Assembly: GCF_001651855.1 (NCBI RefSeq)
Contig: NZ_LNQC01000051.1
Location: 1-51,902, forward strand
DNA from: Sinorhizobium americanum
GTDB lineage: Bacteria > Pseudomonadota > Alphaproteobacteria > Rhizobiales > Rhizobiaceae
DNA length: 51,902 nucleotides
Direction of reading: 5' to 3'
The notes beneath the pieces are model-generated. The model did not search any database and was not told the origin of the DNA. It saw only the letters and a program-made list of their open reading frames with translations. Shown here piece after piece: positions 44,778 to 51,902 of this stretch. Positions within the stretch are counted from its first letter, which is position 1. Every line of letters starts with the position of its first letter. The translations under genes were made by a program, and so were the position numbers.

Positions 44778-46530
44778 TTAGAGATGCGACATATGAGCCA
44801 GTTAGAGATGCGACAGTCGTCGCCTCTCGGGATGCTGGTCAAACGTCAACGTTTGGAAGGAAGACTGGCGACGTGAAGCGTGGTTGAGACCATGAGCGTT
44901 CGGAGTCGTCATGTCTTGTTTGATCACCATGTCGCAGAAGGAATTGCATCGTCTTGAACTGATCCAGCGGATTCGCGGTGGCAGCCTGAGCGTCGTCGAG
45001 GCGGCCGCCTTGCTTCGTCTTAGCCGCAGTCAGGTGCACCGGCTGTTGCAGGCCTATGATCTGGCCGGCGCCGATGGTCTCGTCTCGAAGAAGCGCGGCC
45101 GTCCGAGCAACCGGCGTTACAGCGAGAATTTCCGCAACCTAGTGCTCGACCTGGTGCGTGAGCATTACGTGGATTTTGGACCAACCTTGGCGGCCGAGAA
45201 GCTGCTCGAACGCCACCGGATTGCCGTCAGCAAGGAGACGCTGCGTCAGTGGATGATCGAAGCCGGCCTCTGGGTGTCGCGACGCGAGCGCAAGAAGCGG
45301 GTCTTCCAGCCGCGCGGCCGGCGCGATTGTTTCGGCGAACTCGTTCAGATCGACGGCTCGCTGCATTGGTGGTTCGAGAACCGCGGACCCAAATGCGCCC
45401 TGCTCGTCTATATCGACGATGCCACCGGCAAGCTCTTGCATCTGCGCTTCGCCGTATCGGAGAACACCTTCGACTATCTGCACGCGACGAAGGCCTATCT
45501 GCAGCACTGGGGCAAGCCGATCGCCTTCTACAGCGACAAGCATGGCATCTTCCGCACCACCCATGCGTCGAAGAAGGACAGGACCAGTGGCCTGACGCAG
45601 TTCGGGCGGGCCCTTTATGAACTCAACATCGACATCATCTGCGCCAACACCCCGCAGGCCAAGGGGCGCGTCGAGCGCGCCAACCAGACGCTGCAGGATC
45701 GGCTCGTCAAGGAACTGCGGCTGCGCGGCATCGACACGATCGCGGCGGCCAATGCCTATGCGCCGGAGTTCATGGCCGACTTCAATCGCCGCTTTGGCAA
45801 GGCGCCGCGCAATCCGAAGGACATGCACCGGCCGTTTGCCGCGCATGAGAACCTCGATGGCGCCATGTGCCGCAAGGAGATCCGCAAACTGTCGAATTCG
45901 CTGACGCTGCGCTATGACAAGGTGATGTTCATCCTCGATCCGACGGATTTCGCGACGGCGCTCGCCGGCAAGAAGCTCATTGTCTGCGACTATCCCGATG
46001 GTCGCCTCGAGGTCACCCATGAGGGGACCTCCCTGCCCTACAGGACCTTCGACACGCTGCGCTCGGTGCACCGCTGCGAGGTGGTTGCGAACAAGCGCCT
46101 GGACGACATGCTTTCGATTGTGGCCGAGAGGCAGGCCGGACGAGAGCAACAGCGCAGCAAGGGCGGACCGCGCCGCACCGGCCAGACGGACCATATGTTC
46201 GGCATTCGCGACGGCAGCCAGAGCAATGGCTATCAGAAGCGTGGCACCAAGCCTGGCCGGAAGACGGATTTCACCAAGGATCCGGTGGTCATCGCCAAGC
46301 GCCAGCAGGCCCTTGCGCAGCTGAAGGCGGCGGAGTGATCGGGGTGTCAAAGCTAAAGTTTATTCTGCAGCTGGAGCCATCCGCCGCCGACCGGGCTGCG
46401 CAACCCTGGCCAGCTCCACCCGGCCGGCGGCTCCGTCTACGTACTTTGTAAATATAGCAACTTGCAAACGCAGTAATCAGGAATAGGATGATGTCGCATT
46501 TCTAAGTTGACGACTTTGTCTCATCTTTAA
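44778..46530 (+). mobile_element. ISNCY-type insertion sequence, apparently intact
   Basis: The element spans about 1.75 kb around a single long transposase gene. Both ends carry two related 14-mers in tandem: left TTAGAGATGCGACA at 44778-44791 and 44802-44815; right, on the minus strand, TTAAAGATGAGACA (46517-46530) and TTAGAAATGCGACA (46492-46505). Such doubled end repeats are probably transposase binding sites. The exact tips and target duplication could not be fixed. Between the transposase stop and the right end are about 150 noncoding bases. It splits the MFS-A/UPF0262 block from the MFS-B/UPF0262 block. Confidence 0.7.
44929..46338 (+). CDS. ISNCY-family transposase
   Basis: A transposase of 469 residues from the ATG at 44929 (MSQKELHRLELIQRI); an ATG at 44911 would add 6. 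Residues about 1-70 are a helix-turn-helix region: GSLSVVEAAALLRLSRSQVH with KKRGRPSNRRY. A second HTH-like part (about 80-125) is followed by an integrase-type DDE core: LVQIDGSLHWWFE (first Asp), AFYSDKHGIFRTTHASKK (second Asp) and TPQAKGRVERANQTLQDRL (Glu). The C-terminal tail is basic. No frameshift or stop interrupts it, so the element may still be mobile. Strong C/G-ending codon use sets it apart from the neighbouring decayed DNA. Confidence 0.9.
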   Translation: MSQKELHRLELIQRIRGGSLSVVEAAALLRLSRSQVHRLLQAYDLAGADGLVSKKRGRPSNRRYSENFRNLVLDLVREHYVDFGPTLAAEKLLERHRIAVSKETLRQWMIEAGLWVSRRERKKRVFQPRGRRDCFGELVQIDGSLHWWFENRGPKCALLVYIDDATGKLLHLRFAVSENTFDYLHATKAYLQHWGKPIAFYSDKHGIFRTTHASKKDRTSGLTQFGRALYELNIDIICANTPQAKGRVERANQTLQDRLVKELRLRGIDTIAAANAYAPEFMADFNRRFGKAPRNPKDMHRPFAAHENLDGAMCRKEIRKLSNSLTLRYDKVMFILDPTDFATALAGKKLIVCDYPDGRLEVTHEGTSLPYRTFDTLRSVHRCEVVANKRLDDMLSIVAERQAGREQQRSKGGPRRTGQTDHMFGIRDGSQSNGYQKRGTKPGRKTDFTKDPVVIAKRQQALAQLKAAE

Positions 46531-46649
46531 ATAGCTTTGACAGTTATGGCGTAACGTGCCGGATAACTCGCCTAACGCGCATCATCGCCGGTTTCCGGCA
46601 TCGGCTTAGCTGCATAACGGCGAAATCCGTCTTTGGGTACCAGATATTC

Positions 46650-46664
46650 TGCTGCATTGCAGCA
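46650..46664. promoter_or_regulatory. palindrome TGCTGCA-T-TGCAGCA upstream of MFS gene B
   Basis: Perfect 7-bp arms around one central base, 32 bases before the MFS-B start. It may be a regulator site. It is unrelated in sequence to the palindrome before MFS-A. Confidence 0.4.
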
Positions 46665-46696
46665 ACGCGTTAGGAGCTTGAGAAAGACAGGAAGAA

Positions 46697-48337
46697 ATGC
46701 AGCATGATCCGCACTCGGCCGTTTCGACCACCCTGGCTCCTCTTCGGAACCGGGCGTTTCGTGCGATCTGGACGGCGACGCAAATCTCCAGCCTAGGATG
46801 GCTGATCCAGACAACCGCGATCAGTTGGCTGATGACGACGATTTCCGCCTCCGACTTGATGGTGGCGCTGGTTCAGGCCTCGTCGACGCTGCCCGCCTTC
46901 TTCCTGTCCATCGTCGCCGGCGCCATTGCCGACAGCTTTAGCCGCCGCGGCGTTATGTTCGCCGGTCACTTCCTGATCGCTCTGGCTTCGCTAACGCTGG
47001 CAATCTCGGTTGCACTGGGCCCCGGCAGTCCGTGGCTGATCCTGGGATTGGGATTTCTCGCCGGATGCGGCTTTGCCTTGACCGATCCGGCCTGGCACGC
47101 CTCGGTCGGGGATATCCTGGAAAAGCGCGACGTCCCGGCGGCGGTCACGCTGATGTCGGTCGGCTACAACATCGTGAGAAGTACCGGTCCCGCCATTGGC
47201 GGCGCGATCCTCGCCTTCTTGGGCCCGCTTGCCGCTTTCGTTCTCGCAGCCCTGAGCGATCTGGCGCCGCTTGCCGCAATCTCCCGCTCAAAGTGGCACG
47301 TGCGCTCGTCCTCGCTGCCGCGCGAGCGCGTGGTGACGGCCATTCAGGATGGGCTGCGCTTTACCGCGATGTCCTCGGAAATCAAGGCGGCCATCGTACG
47401 CGGGACCTTCTTCGGAGTGGCGAGCATTTCCATTCTCGCGCTGCTGCCGCTAATTGTCCGTGATCATCTTTTGGGCGGGCCGATCGTCTACGGCGCACTC
47501 CTCGCCGCATTCGGTGTCGGTGCCTTCTCCGCTGGGCTCAGCAGCAGTTATCTCAGACGGATCATGCCTCAGGACCGGCTGATCGCGCTTGCCTCAGTCG
47601 CGTGCGGGACATGCTGCTTTCTGCTCCCCCTCACGACATCGATCCCCGTCGCGGCGCTTGCGCTAGCGGTCGGCGGCGCCGGCTGGCTGCTCACCTGGAC
47701 CGGCGTTGACGTTGCAATCCAACTGTCGAGCCCCAGGTGGGTCGTTGGTCGGACACTTTCGATCTACTACGCCCTTTCCTATGGCGGCATGGCTGCCGGC
47801 AGCTGGATCTGGGGCGCTGTCGCGCAGAACTACTCCCTCACCATGGCATTCGAGAGCGCAGCCGTGGTTCTGATGCTTGTGGCCGCCGCTGCATTCGTGC
47901 TGCCGATCGAGTTTTGGGAAGAGTCGGAGAAAGAAGCTTCGGAGTTCGTACCGCCGTCGCTCGCACTCGACTTGACGCCGAGAAGCGGACCTATCGTTGT
48001 CAAAGTCGAATACGCCATTGCCGAGCAGGATCTCGAGGATTTCCTCGAGTGCATGCGCGAGCGGCGGCGTATCCAGAGCCGGGCGGGGGCACGAAACTGG
48101 ACGCTCCAGCGAAACCTGCTGACCCCCACTCTGTGGACCGAGACCTTCCGGACGCCAACCTGGACGGACTTTCTCCGAATGAACCATCGCCTCTCAGCGG
48201 CCGACCAGGAACTGGGCCAGCGGCTTGCCGCCTTCCATGATGGAGTTGGCGCGCCTGAAACCGTGCTGGCGATCGAGCGAGGGACAACTCCGTCTCGCGC
48301 CCGGAGCCAGCCGATAACTCGCGTCTCGCGTCCCTGA
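46697..48337 (+). CDS. MFS exporter, EntS-like (MFS_3) with C-terminal soluble domain, copy B
   Basis: A 546-residue paralogue of the transporter at 40420-42060, with identical length and colinear motifs: LRNRAFRAIWTATQISSLGW at the start, GAIADSFSRRGVMFAGHFL between helices 2 and 3, and the tail LDLTPRSGPIVVKVEYAIAE with TFRTPTWTDFLRMNHRL. The same architecture of 11-12 helices plus about 120 soluble residues suggests the same kind of exported metabolite. GGAAG lies 3 bases before the ATG; GACAGG further up may contribute. GC content and codon bias look higher than in copy A, which hints at a different origin or age. Confidence 0.88.
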   Translation: MQHDPHSAVSTTLAPLRNRAFRAIWTATQISSLGWLIQTTAISWLMTTISASDLMVALVQASSTLPAFFLSIVAGAIADSFSRRGVMFAGHFLIALASLTLAISVALGPGSPWLILGLGFLAGCGFALTDPAWHASVGDILEKRDVPAAVTLMSVGYNIVRSTGPAIGGAILAFLGPLAAFVLAALSDLAPLAAISRSKWHVRSSSLPRERVVTAIQDGLRFTAMSSEIKAAIVRGTFFGVASISILALLPLIVRDHLLGGPIVYGALLAAFGVGAFSAGLSSSYLRRIMPQDRLIALASVACGTCCFLLPLTTSIPVAALALAVGGAGWLLTWTGVDVAIQLSSPRWVVGRTLSIYYALSYGGMAAGSWIWGAVAQNYSLTMAFESAAVVLMLVAAAAFVLPIEFWEESEKEASEFVPPSLALDLTPRSGPIVVKVEYAIAEQDLEDFLECMRERRRIQSRAGARNWTLQRNLLTPTLWTETFRTPTWTDFLRMNHRLSAADQELGQRLAAFHDGVGAPETVLAIERGTTPSRARSQPITRVSRP

Positions 48338-48499
48338 GGAGCGTTTGAGATGCGGCAGCAGGTCGAAGAACAGCAATGCTTGCACCGTGTGTGCGACGCC
48401 GGCTCCTTTGCTGAAATCTCTGCGCTTGGCCTTCGTCAGCGTCGATCTGGACCAGCTCCCGCCCTGCGAATGGCATTTACTCCAGCCGACCAGGGCCAC

Positions 48500-48532
48500 T
48501 TGGCTGCCGTCGAACAGGCCCCGACGGCAGCC
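48500..48532. repeat. inverted repeat, arm TGGCTGCCGTCG
   Basis: TGGCTGCCGTCG (48500-48511) and CGACGGCAGCCA (48521-48532) are perfect 12-bp arms with a 9-base spacer. The right arm plus its flank (CGACGGCAGCCACTTTCT) recurs exactly at 49569-49586. Confidence 0.7.
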
Positions 48533-48737
48533 ACTTTCTCTTCGGCTTGCAACAGTATGCGTGCCACCGGCCCGGCCGCCGGCGACGCTTGCGGCGCTTC
48601 GCCAAGACAATCCTCGCGGTGGCGCTGCCGCTCGGGAGCGAGTATACAGCAATTGGAACCGCTTCCGGTTTCCGCGTCGAATCTCGGGCACGAGCTTTTC
48701 GAACAGATTTTCCTTTTGCCCAGCCTCCCAGGGCAAA

Positions 48738-48768
48738 GTGGCTGTCGTCGGACCACGGCGGCAGCCAC
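48738..48768. repeat. inverted repeat, second copy with G-U compatible changes
   Basis: GTGGCTGTCGTCG (48738-48750) and CGGCGGCAGCCAC (48756-48768) pair over 13 positions with two mismatches that would be G-U pairs in RNA. The arms match those at 48500-48532. Confidence 0.6.
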
Positions 48769-48885
48769 GTCGTTTGGTTCCGCAAAGAAGCGCGGTTGCG
48801 CGGTCGACACTGCTCGGGGAGGCCGTGCGCGATGACCTGCATGAGCGCCACGCCATCCCGGTTTCGGCTTTCGGCGATTTCGCTT

Positions 48886-49304
48886 GAGCCGCCTTTGGTC
48901 GGCCGGACGGATGCAGCACAGAAGCACGAGCAAACTGTCGCCATTTTCCTGGACAACAACAGCTTTGCTCCGGTCGAGCACGGCGGCGGTCCCTAATCGA
49001 CTTCATCTTGAACTCATGGTCCGGCGACTGGTGATGTCGATCACCACCGAGACCGGCGCACCCGACCTGTGCCACCACGTCTCGCTGACGTCATTCGCTG
49101 CTCTCAAGGACTACAGGCTTGTGTGCGAGAGCTTTGCCAACGGCGCGGCTGCAGCCCGACCGACTCGAAGCCATCGACATGGGGCGCCGCGCAATCCACA
49201 ATGGAGCCTCCGCCCTGCTCCGAGAGCGCCTCAAATCCAAGGTCGAGATCGATCAGGAGACGGCCCGCCGGCTGTTCACGCTGGTCCATCTACTTATCTC
49301 GTAG
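48886..49304 (+). pseudogene. UPF0262 family protein, broken second copy
   Basis: Fragments of a second UPF0262 protein lie in three frames: RTDAAQKHEQTVAIF and LDNNSFAPVEHGGGP, then a stop; LHLELMVRRLVMSITTETGA and CHHVSLTSF in another frame; [40 protein letters not shown] and TLVHLLIS to a TAG at 49302-49304 in a third. At least two frameshifts and loss of the start region inactivate it. It follows MFS copy B as the intact copy follows MFS copy A. Confidence 0.8.
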
Positions 49305-50277
49305 GGGCTAGGAGTCAATTGACGTGAAGAGACAGCGCAGTGGAGGAACAACCGGTATTCGTGTCCTTTGGGCTGCCGCAGGACACCGTCCGAACGGGCG
49401 CGACGATGAGATCGGCATAATCGACCGGAAAGTTCTTCCGCAGAACACTCACGGGAGCACCATGCCGGAGCCGCCCATCATTCCCGGAGAAGCTAGAATG
49501 CAACACTGGCTACACAAGCTGACTGATCTCGCCACCATCCGTGGCGATGAAGGCGCTCGAGCAGGTCCCGACGGCAGCCACTTTCTATGGACTCTGGACG
49601 GACCAAAGCCACGGGGATTGACGTCTGTTAAGATACGACAGCTTCCCCACCGTTCCGGATGGTTTCGCTCAGTGGCTGCCCTCGCGAGACAGAGGGATTG
49701 ATAAAGTCGCGCTGGGGCCACCCCTGAGAAGATCGAGTCGCAATCGTCATTGAGTGCCTCTTTTTGTATCTGGACGCTGTTTAGACGCACCTTCTGAGTG
49801 TGCCGGCCGGTGGCGTTTCATACAGTCGAGATCTCAGCTGCTTGTCGGCAGGCGGCGAGATTTGTCCGAGGCTCACCTTGTTTTTCCGTATTGCAGCAAG
49901 AATCGTCCCTCTGCTAGGCCTGCTAGGAAGTACCAACCCCTACGCAAAGGGATGGCAAATCCGACGGCAAAGCTTGCTTTCATCTTGTGCATGGCGACTC
50001 GCGCAGTACCTGCCCACTGCCAGACTGCTGTATCAGGACCAGGTGTGGCGCATATTTCAAAGCGCGCCCAAATTCGGCTCATACATTTCACCCAAGGCGT
50101 GACTCCGTAGTTGTATTGAGATGCAAGAACTTTCATTAATTCAGTGGTCCGCAGCACTTCAGACCCTGCGCGAAATCCTGGGTCGCCATCCCCTGAACGT
50201 CGTTTCTGTCGCGTAGCTGCGATGCTCATCTTTGGGCAAGCAAACCGACGGAATCTTTATCTTTGCAGGCTACAGCA
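49305..50277. other. gene-free stretch with repeat half-sites
   Basis: Almost 1 kb without a supported gene. It contains the arm CGACGGCAGCCAC at 49569-49581 and its near-reverse GTGGCTGCCCTCG at 49672-49684, relatives of the hairpins at 48500 and 48738. The end of the stretch is the leader of the Lrp gene. Confidence 0.45.
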
Positions 50278-50745
50278 ATGACCGAGTTAGATCGTACGGA
50301 CATCGCACTTCTTCAAGCTGTTCAGCAGAATAATCGGCTAACATCAGAGGAATTGGCAGAGGCTGTTCACCTATCACCAACAGCATGCCAACGGCGTCTA
50401 AAGCGGTTGCGGAGTGAGCGCGTTATCGAAGCGGACATATCTATCGTCTGCCCCAAAGCAGTTGGTCGATACATTACCATGGTCGTAATGGTCTCCCTCG
50501 AGCGAGAGAGAGCTGACATTGTCGATCGTTTCAAAACGGCAATACGCCATTCGCGCGAGGTGATGATCGGCTACTATATAACGGGAGAAGCTGATTTCGT
50601 ATTGGTCGTAACCGCCAAAGATATGCAGGACTATGAGCAGTTCACCCGCCGCTTTTTCTATGAGAATGCCGACATCAAAAGCTTTAAGACAATGGTGGTG
50701 ATAGATCGCATTAAGGCGAGTTTCGCCATTCCTATGGATCCGTAA
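50278..50745 (+). CDS. Lrp/AsnC-family transcriptional regulator (second)
   Basis: A 155-residue regulator with a winged HTH (LDRTDIALLQAVQQNNRLTS, then LSPTACQRRLKRLRSERVIE) and a RAM ligand domain with the loop YYITGEADFVLVV. The ATG at 50278 has AGG 8 bases upstream; a TTG at 50263 would add 5 residues. It resembles the regulator at 19538-19993 but is clearly distinct. There is no adjacent target on the left for almost 1 kb and an IS21 element begins 16 bases after its stop, so its target operon may have been displaced. Confidence 0.9.
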   Translation: MTELDRTDIALLQAVQQNNRLTSEELAEAVHLSPTACQRRLKRLRSERVIEADISIVCPKAVGRYITMVVMVSLERERADIVDRFKTAIRHSREVMIGYYITGEADFVLVVTAKDMQDYEQFTRRFFYENADIKSFKTMVVIDRIKASFAIPMDP

Positions 50746-50769
50746 TGCTGCGGCGACGTCATGTGCGTG

Positions 50770-50833
50770 TTTCAGTAAGTCCCGGTCACAGATTTCAGTA
50801 AGTCGCGGACGGCAATTCCGCTAAGTCCCGGAC
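50770..50833 (+). repeat. three tandem end repeats of the IS21 element
   Basis: TTTCAGTAAGTCCCGG (50770-50785), TTTCAGTAAGTCGCGGAC (50793-50810) and ATTCCGCTAAGTCCCGGAC (50815-50833) are related. Multiple terminal repeats that bind IstA are usual at IS21-family ends. Confidence 0.65.
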
Positions 50834-50915
50834 AGTTCCGGGGCGGATTTTTACGGTCGGTTCTCGGCCGCGCCGTTTTGGCAATGTGCCTCTCACGAAG
50901 ACGTTGAGAGGGGCC

Positions 50916-51900
50916 ATGCCAAGACGGGAGCAAGCGAGACGAACGAGCGTGAAGGACATCCGGACGATCCTGCGACTGACCCATAAACAGGGTCTTTCGG
51001 TGCGCGAAGTGGCCGAGCGGCTGAAGATCGGCAAGGCCTCGGTTTCGACTATTTGCTGCGGGCGCGGAAGGCGGGGTTGTCGTGCTGGCCACTGCCGCCA
51101 GACGACGACGATGCTGTGTTGGAACGGCTTCACCTGGTTCTGAGACCGGTTCGCCGCCTTCCGGCGGCAGGCAAGCCCGACATTCCGCAACCTGCATGCG
51201 GCGGGCGCGGTGATGTGGACCGACTATCCCGGCCAGACGGTGCCGGTGATCGACCCGACCACCGGCGTTATTTTCTCCGCGCAGATCTTTGTCGCGGTGC
51301 TGGGCGACTCCAACCTGACCTTCGCCTTTGTCAGCTTCAGTCAAAAGCTGCCCGATTGGATCGACGGCCAGGTGCGGGCGCTCGCCTGCTTCGGTGGCGT
51401 CACCAAGGCGATCGTCTGCAACAATCTGGAAGGCTGGGATCGCCAAGGCGCTGTGGTTCGAGCCGACGCTGAACGCGAGGGCGCGGTGCTGATCGTCGAG
51501 CGCTGGATTCTCGCGCGGCTCAGGAAACAGGATGTTCTTCTCGCTGGCCGAGCTCAATACGGCGATCGCCGAACTGCTCGAGGAGTTGAACAACCGGCCG
51601 ATGCGCCACGTTGGCAAAAGCCGCCGCGAGCTGTTCGAGGAGATCGAGCGGACAGCCTTGAGGCCGCTGCCGGCGACGCCGTTCGAATACGCGGAATGGA
51701 AATCGGCGAAGGTCCATCCCGAGTACCACGTCGAGATCGATAAGACCTTCTATTCGGTGCCACACCGGCTGATCGGCCGCACCGTCCAGGTGCGGCTTAC
51801 TCATCGGGTGGTCGAGATCTTCGTAAGCGGCAAGCAGACCCCGTCTGGCGGAGCGGGTGAGCGGTCAGGTATCGGTAACGGACACGATGAGCTGCTGTGA
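50916..51900 (+). pseudogene. istA: IS21-family transposase istA, frameshifted
   Basis: The start MPRREQARRTSVKDIRTILR with HTH QGLSVREVAERLKIGKASVS lies at 50916 and shifts frame near 51045-51060. The DDE core resumes as MWTDYPGQTVPVIDPTTGVI, then QIFVAVLGDSNLTFAFVSFS and VTKAIVCNNLEG. A further shift near 51530 leads to LAELNTAIAELLEELNNRPM and YHVEIDKTFYSVPHRLIGRT at the C-terminus. The N-terminal spacer between HTH and core is shortened. The protein cannot be made in one piece. Confidence 0.75.
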
Positions 51901-51902
51901 GC

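Larger units (their letters stand above)
48338..48885. other. gene-free stretch with hairpin repeats
   Basis: In the place where MFS copy A has a transaminase gene, this 550-base stretch carries no supported gene. It holds two copies of a hairpin built from GTGGCTGCCGTCG-like arms (listed separately). Long frames on both strands have low-complexity, Arg-rich translations that look like shadows of GC-rich DNA. Confidence 0.5.
50762..51902 (+). mobile_element. IS21-family element, left part, runs off the window
   Basis: The left tip starts TGTGCGTGTTTCAG at 50762, a TG start as usual in IS21. Three related 16-19-mers follow every 22-23 bases. The istA relic lies behind them. istB is expected to the right of the window. 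Confidence 0.7.

Noticed and set aside
45139..46350. 403-residue minus-strand open frame
   Set aside because: Antisense to the ISNCY transposase, which has clear motifs; the minus frame has none.
48194..49078. Long minus-strand frame opposite the end of MFS-B and the repeat region
   Set aside because: Arg/Ser-rich, no motif, overlaps the 3' end of a good gene; treated as a shadow frame.
1..51902. CRISPR arrays, tRNA and rRNA genes, nod boxes and sigma-54 (-24/-12) promoters
   Set aside because: None found by eye. A few TGGC-N8-TGC-like strings occur, for example at 20903, but inside coding sequence and without an upstream activator site.

Overview
The window looks like an accessory replicon or genomic island of a rhizobial alphaproteobacterium (Rhizobiales: Rhizobium, Sinorhizobium or Mesorhizobium type). 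Reasons are the Aap-type amino-acid ABC transporters, the UPF0262 genes, the malate synthase G and methylmalonyl-CoA mutase of rhizobial type, and the high density of decayed IS elements (IS6, IS5, IS91, IS3, IS110, ISNCY, IS21). From memory, the mix of M24 hydrolases, M20 hydrolase, polar amino-acid ABC transporter, Lrp regulators and MFS exporters resembles the y4r-y4t part of the Sinorhizobium fredii NGR234 symbiotic plasmid. No nod, nif or replication genes, tRNA, rRNA or CRISPR were seen.

Layout. 0-4.3 kb: an orphan ATP-grasp ligase, then dead DNA (IS6 relic, broken methyltransferase, IS5 relic). 4.3-8.3 kb: a propionyl-CoA route island with a frameshifted biotinyl fragment of propionyl-CoA carboxylase, intact methylmalonyl-CoA mutase and epimerase, then relics of biotin synthase, a GntR regulator and an aapP ATPase. 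8.4-14.7 kb: a minus-strand operon of PLP decarboxylase plus aapJ-Q-M, with a divergent GntR gene and two matching palindromes between them. 15.4-22.6 kb: an orphan binding protein, an IS91-type relic, a frameshifted dadA, an Lrp regulator, an (R)-amine/D-amino-acid transaminase and kbl. 22.7-25.1 kb: IS3 and IS110 relics.

25.4-39.2 kb: a catabolic block with three creatinase/ectoine-hydrolase-like M24 enzymes, a complete binding protein-permease-ATPase transporter, an Asp/Glu-racemase-family enzyme, a frameshifted CapA-like gene and an M20 amidohydrolase. 39.2-40.3 kb: a glycine riboswitch in front of a deletion-ridden malate synthase G relic. 40.4-49.3 kb: two paralogous MFS exporters, each followed by a UPF0262 gene (one intact, one broken); the first pair encloses a beta-amino-acid transaminase, and an apparently intact ISNCY element lies between the pairs. 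49.3-51.9 kb: noncoding DNA, a second Lrp regulator and an IS21 element running off the right edge.

The intact genes fall mostly into one theme: uptake, ring or amide hydrolysis, racemisation, transamination and decarboxylation of unusual amino acids (D-, beta-, cyclic or N-acylated), with amino-acid-sensing regulators. Most remaining sequence is pseudogenes and mobile DNA, so the retained intact genes are the best candidates for selected functions. All family calls were made by reading the sequence; no database search was run.
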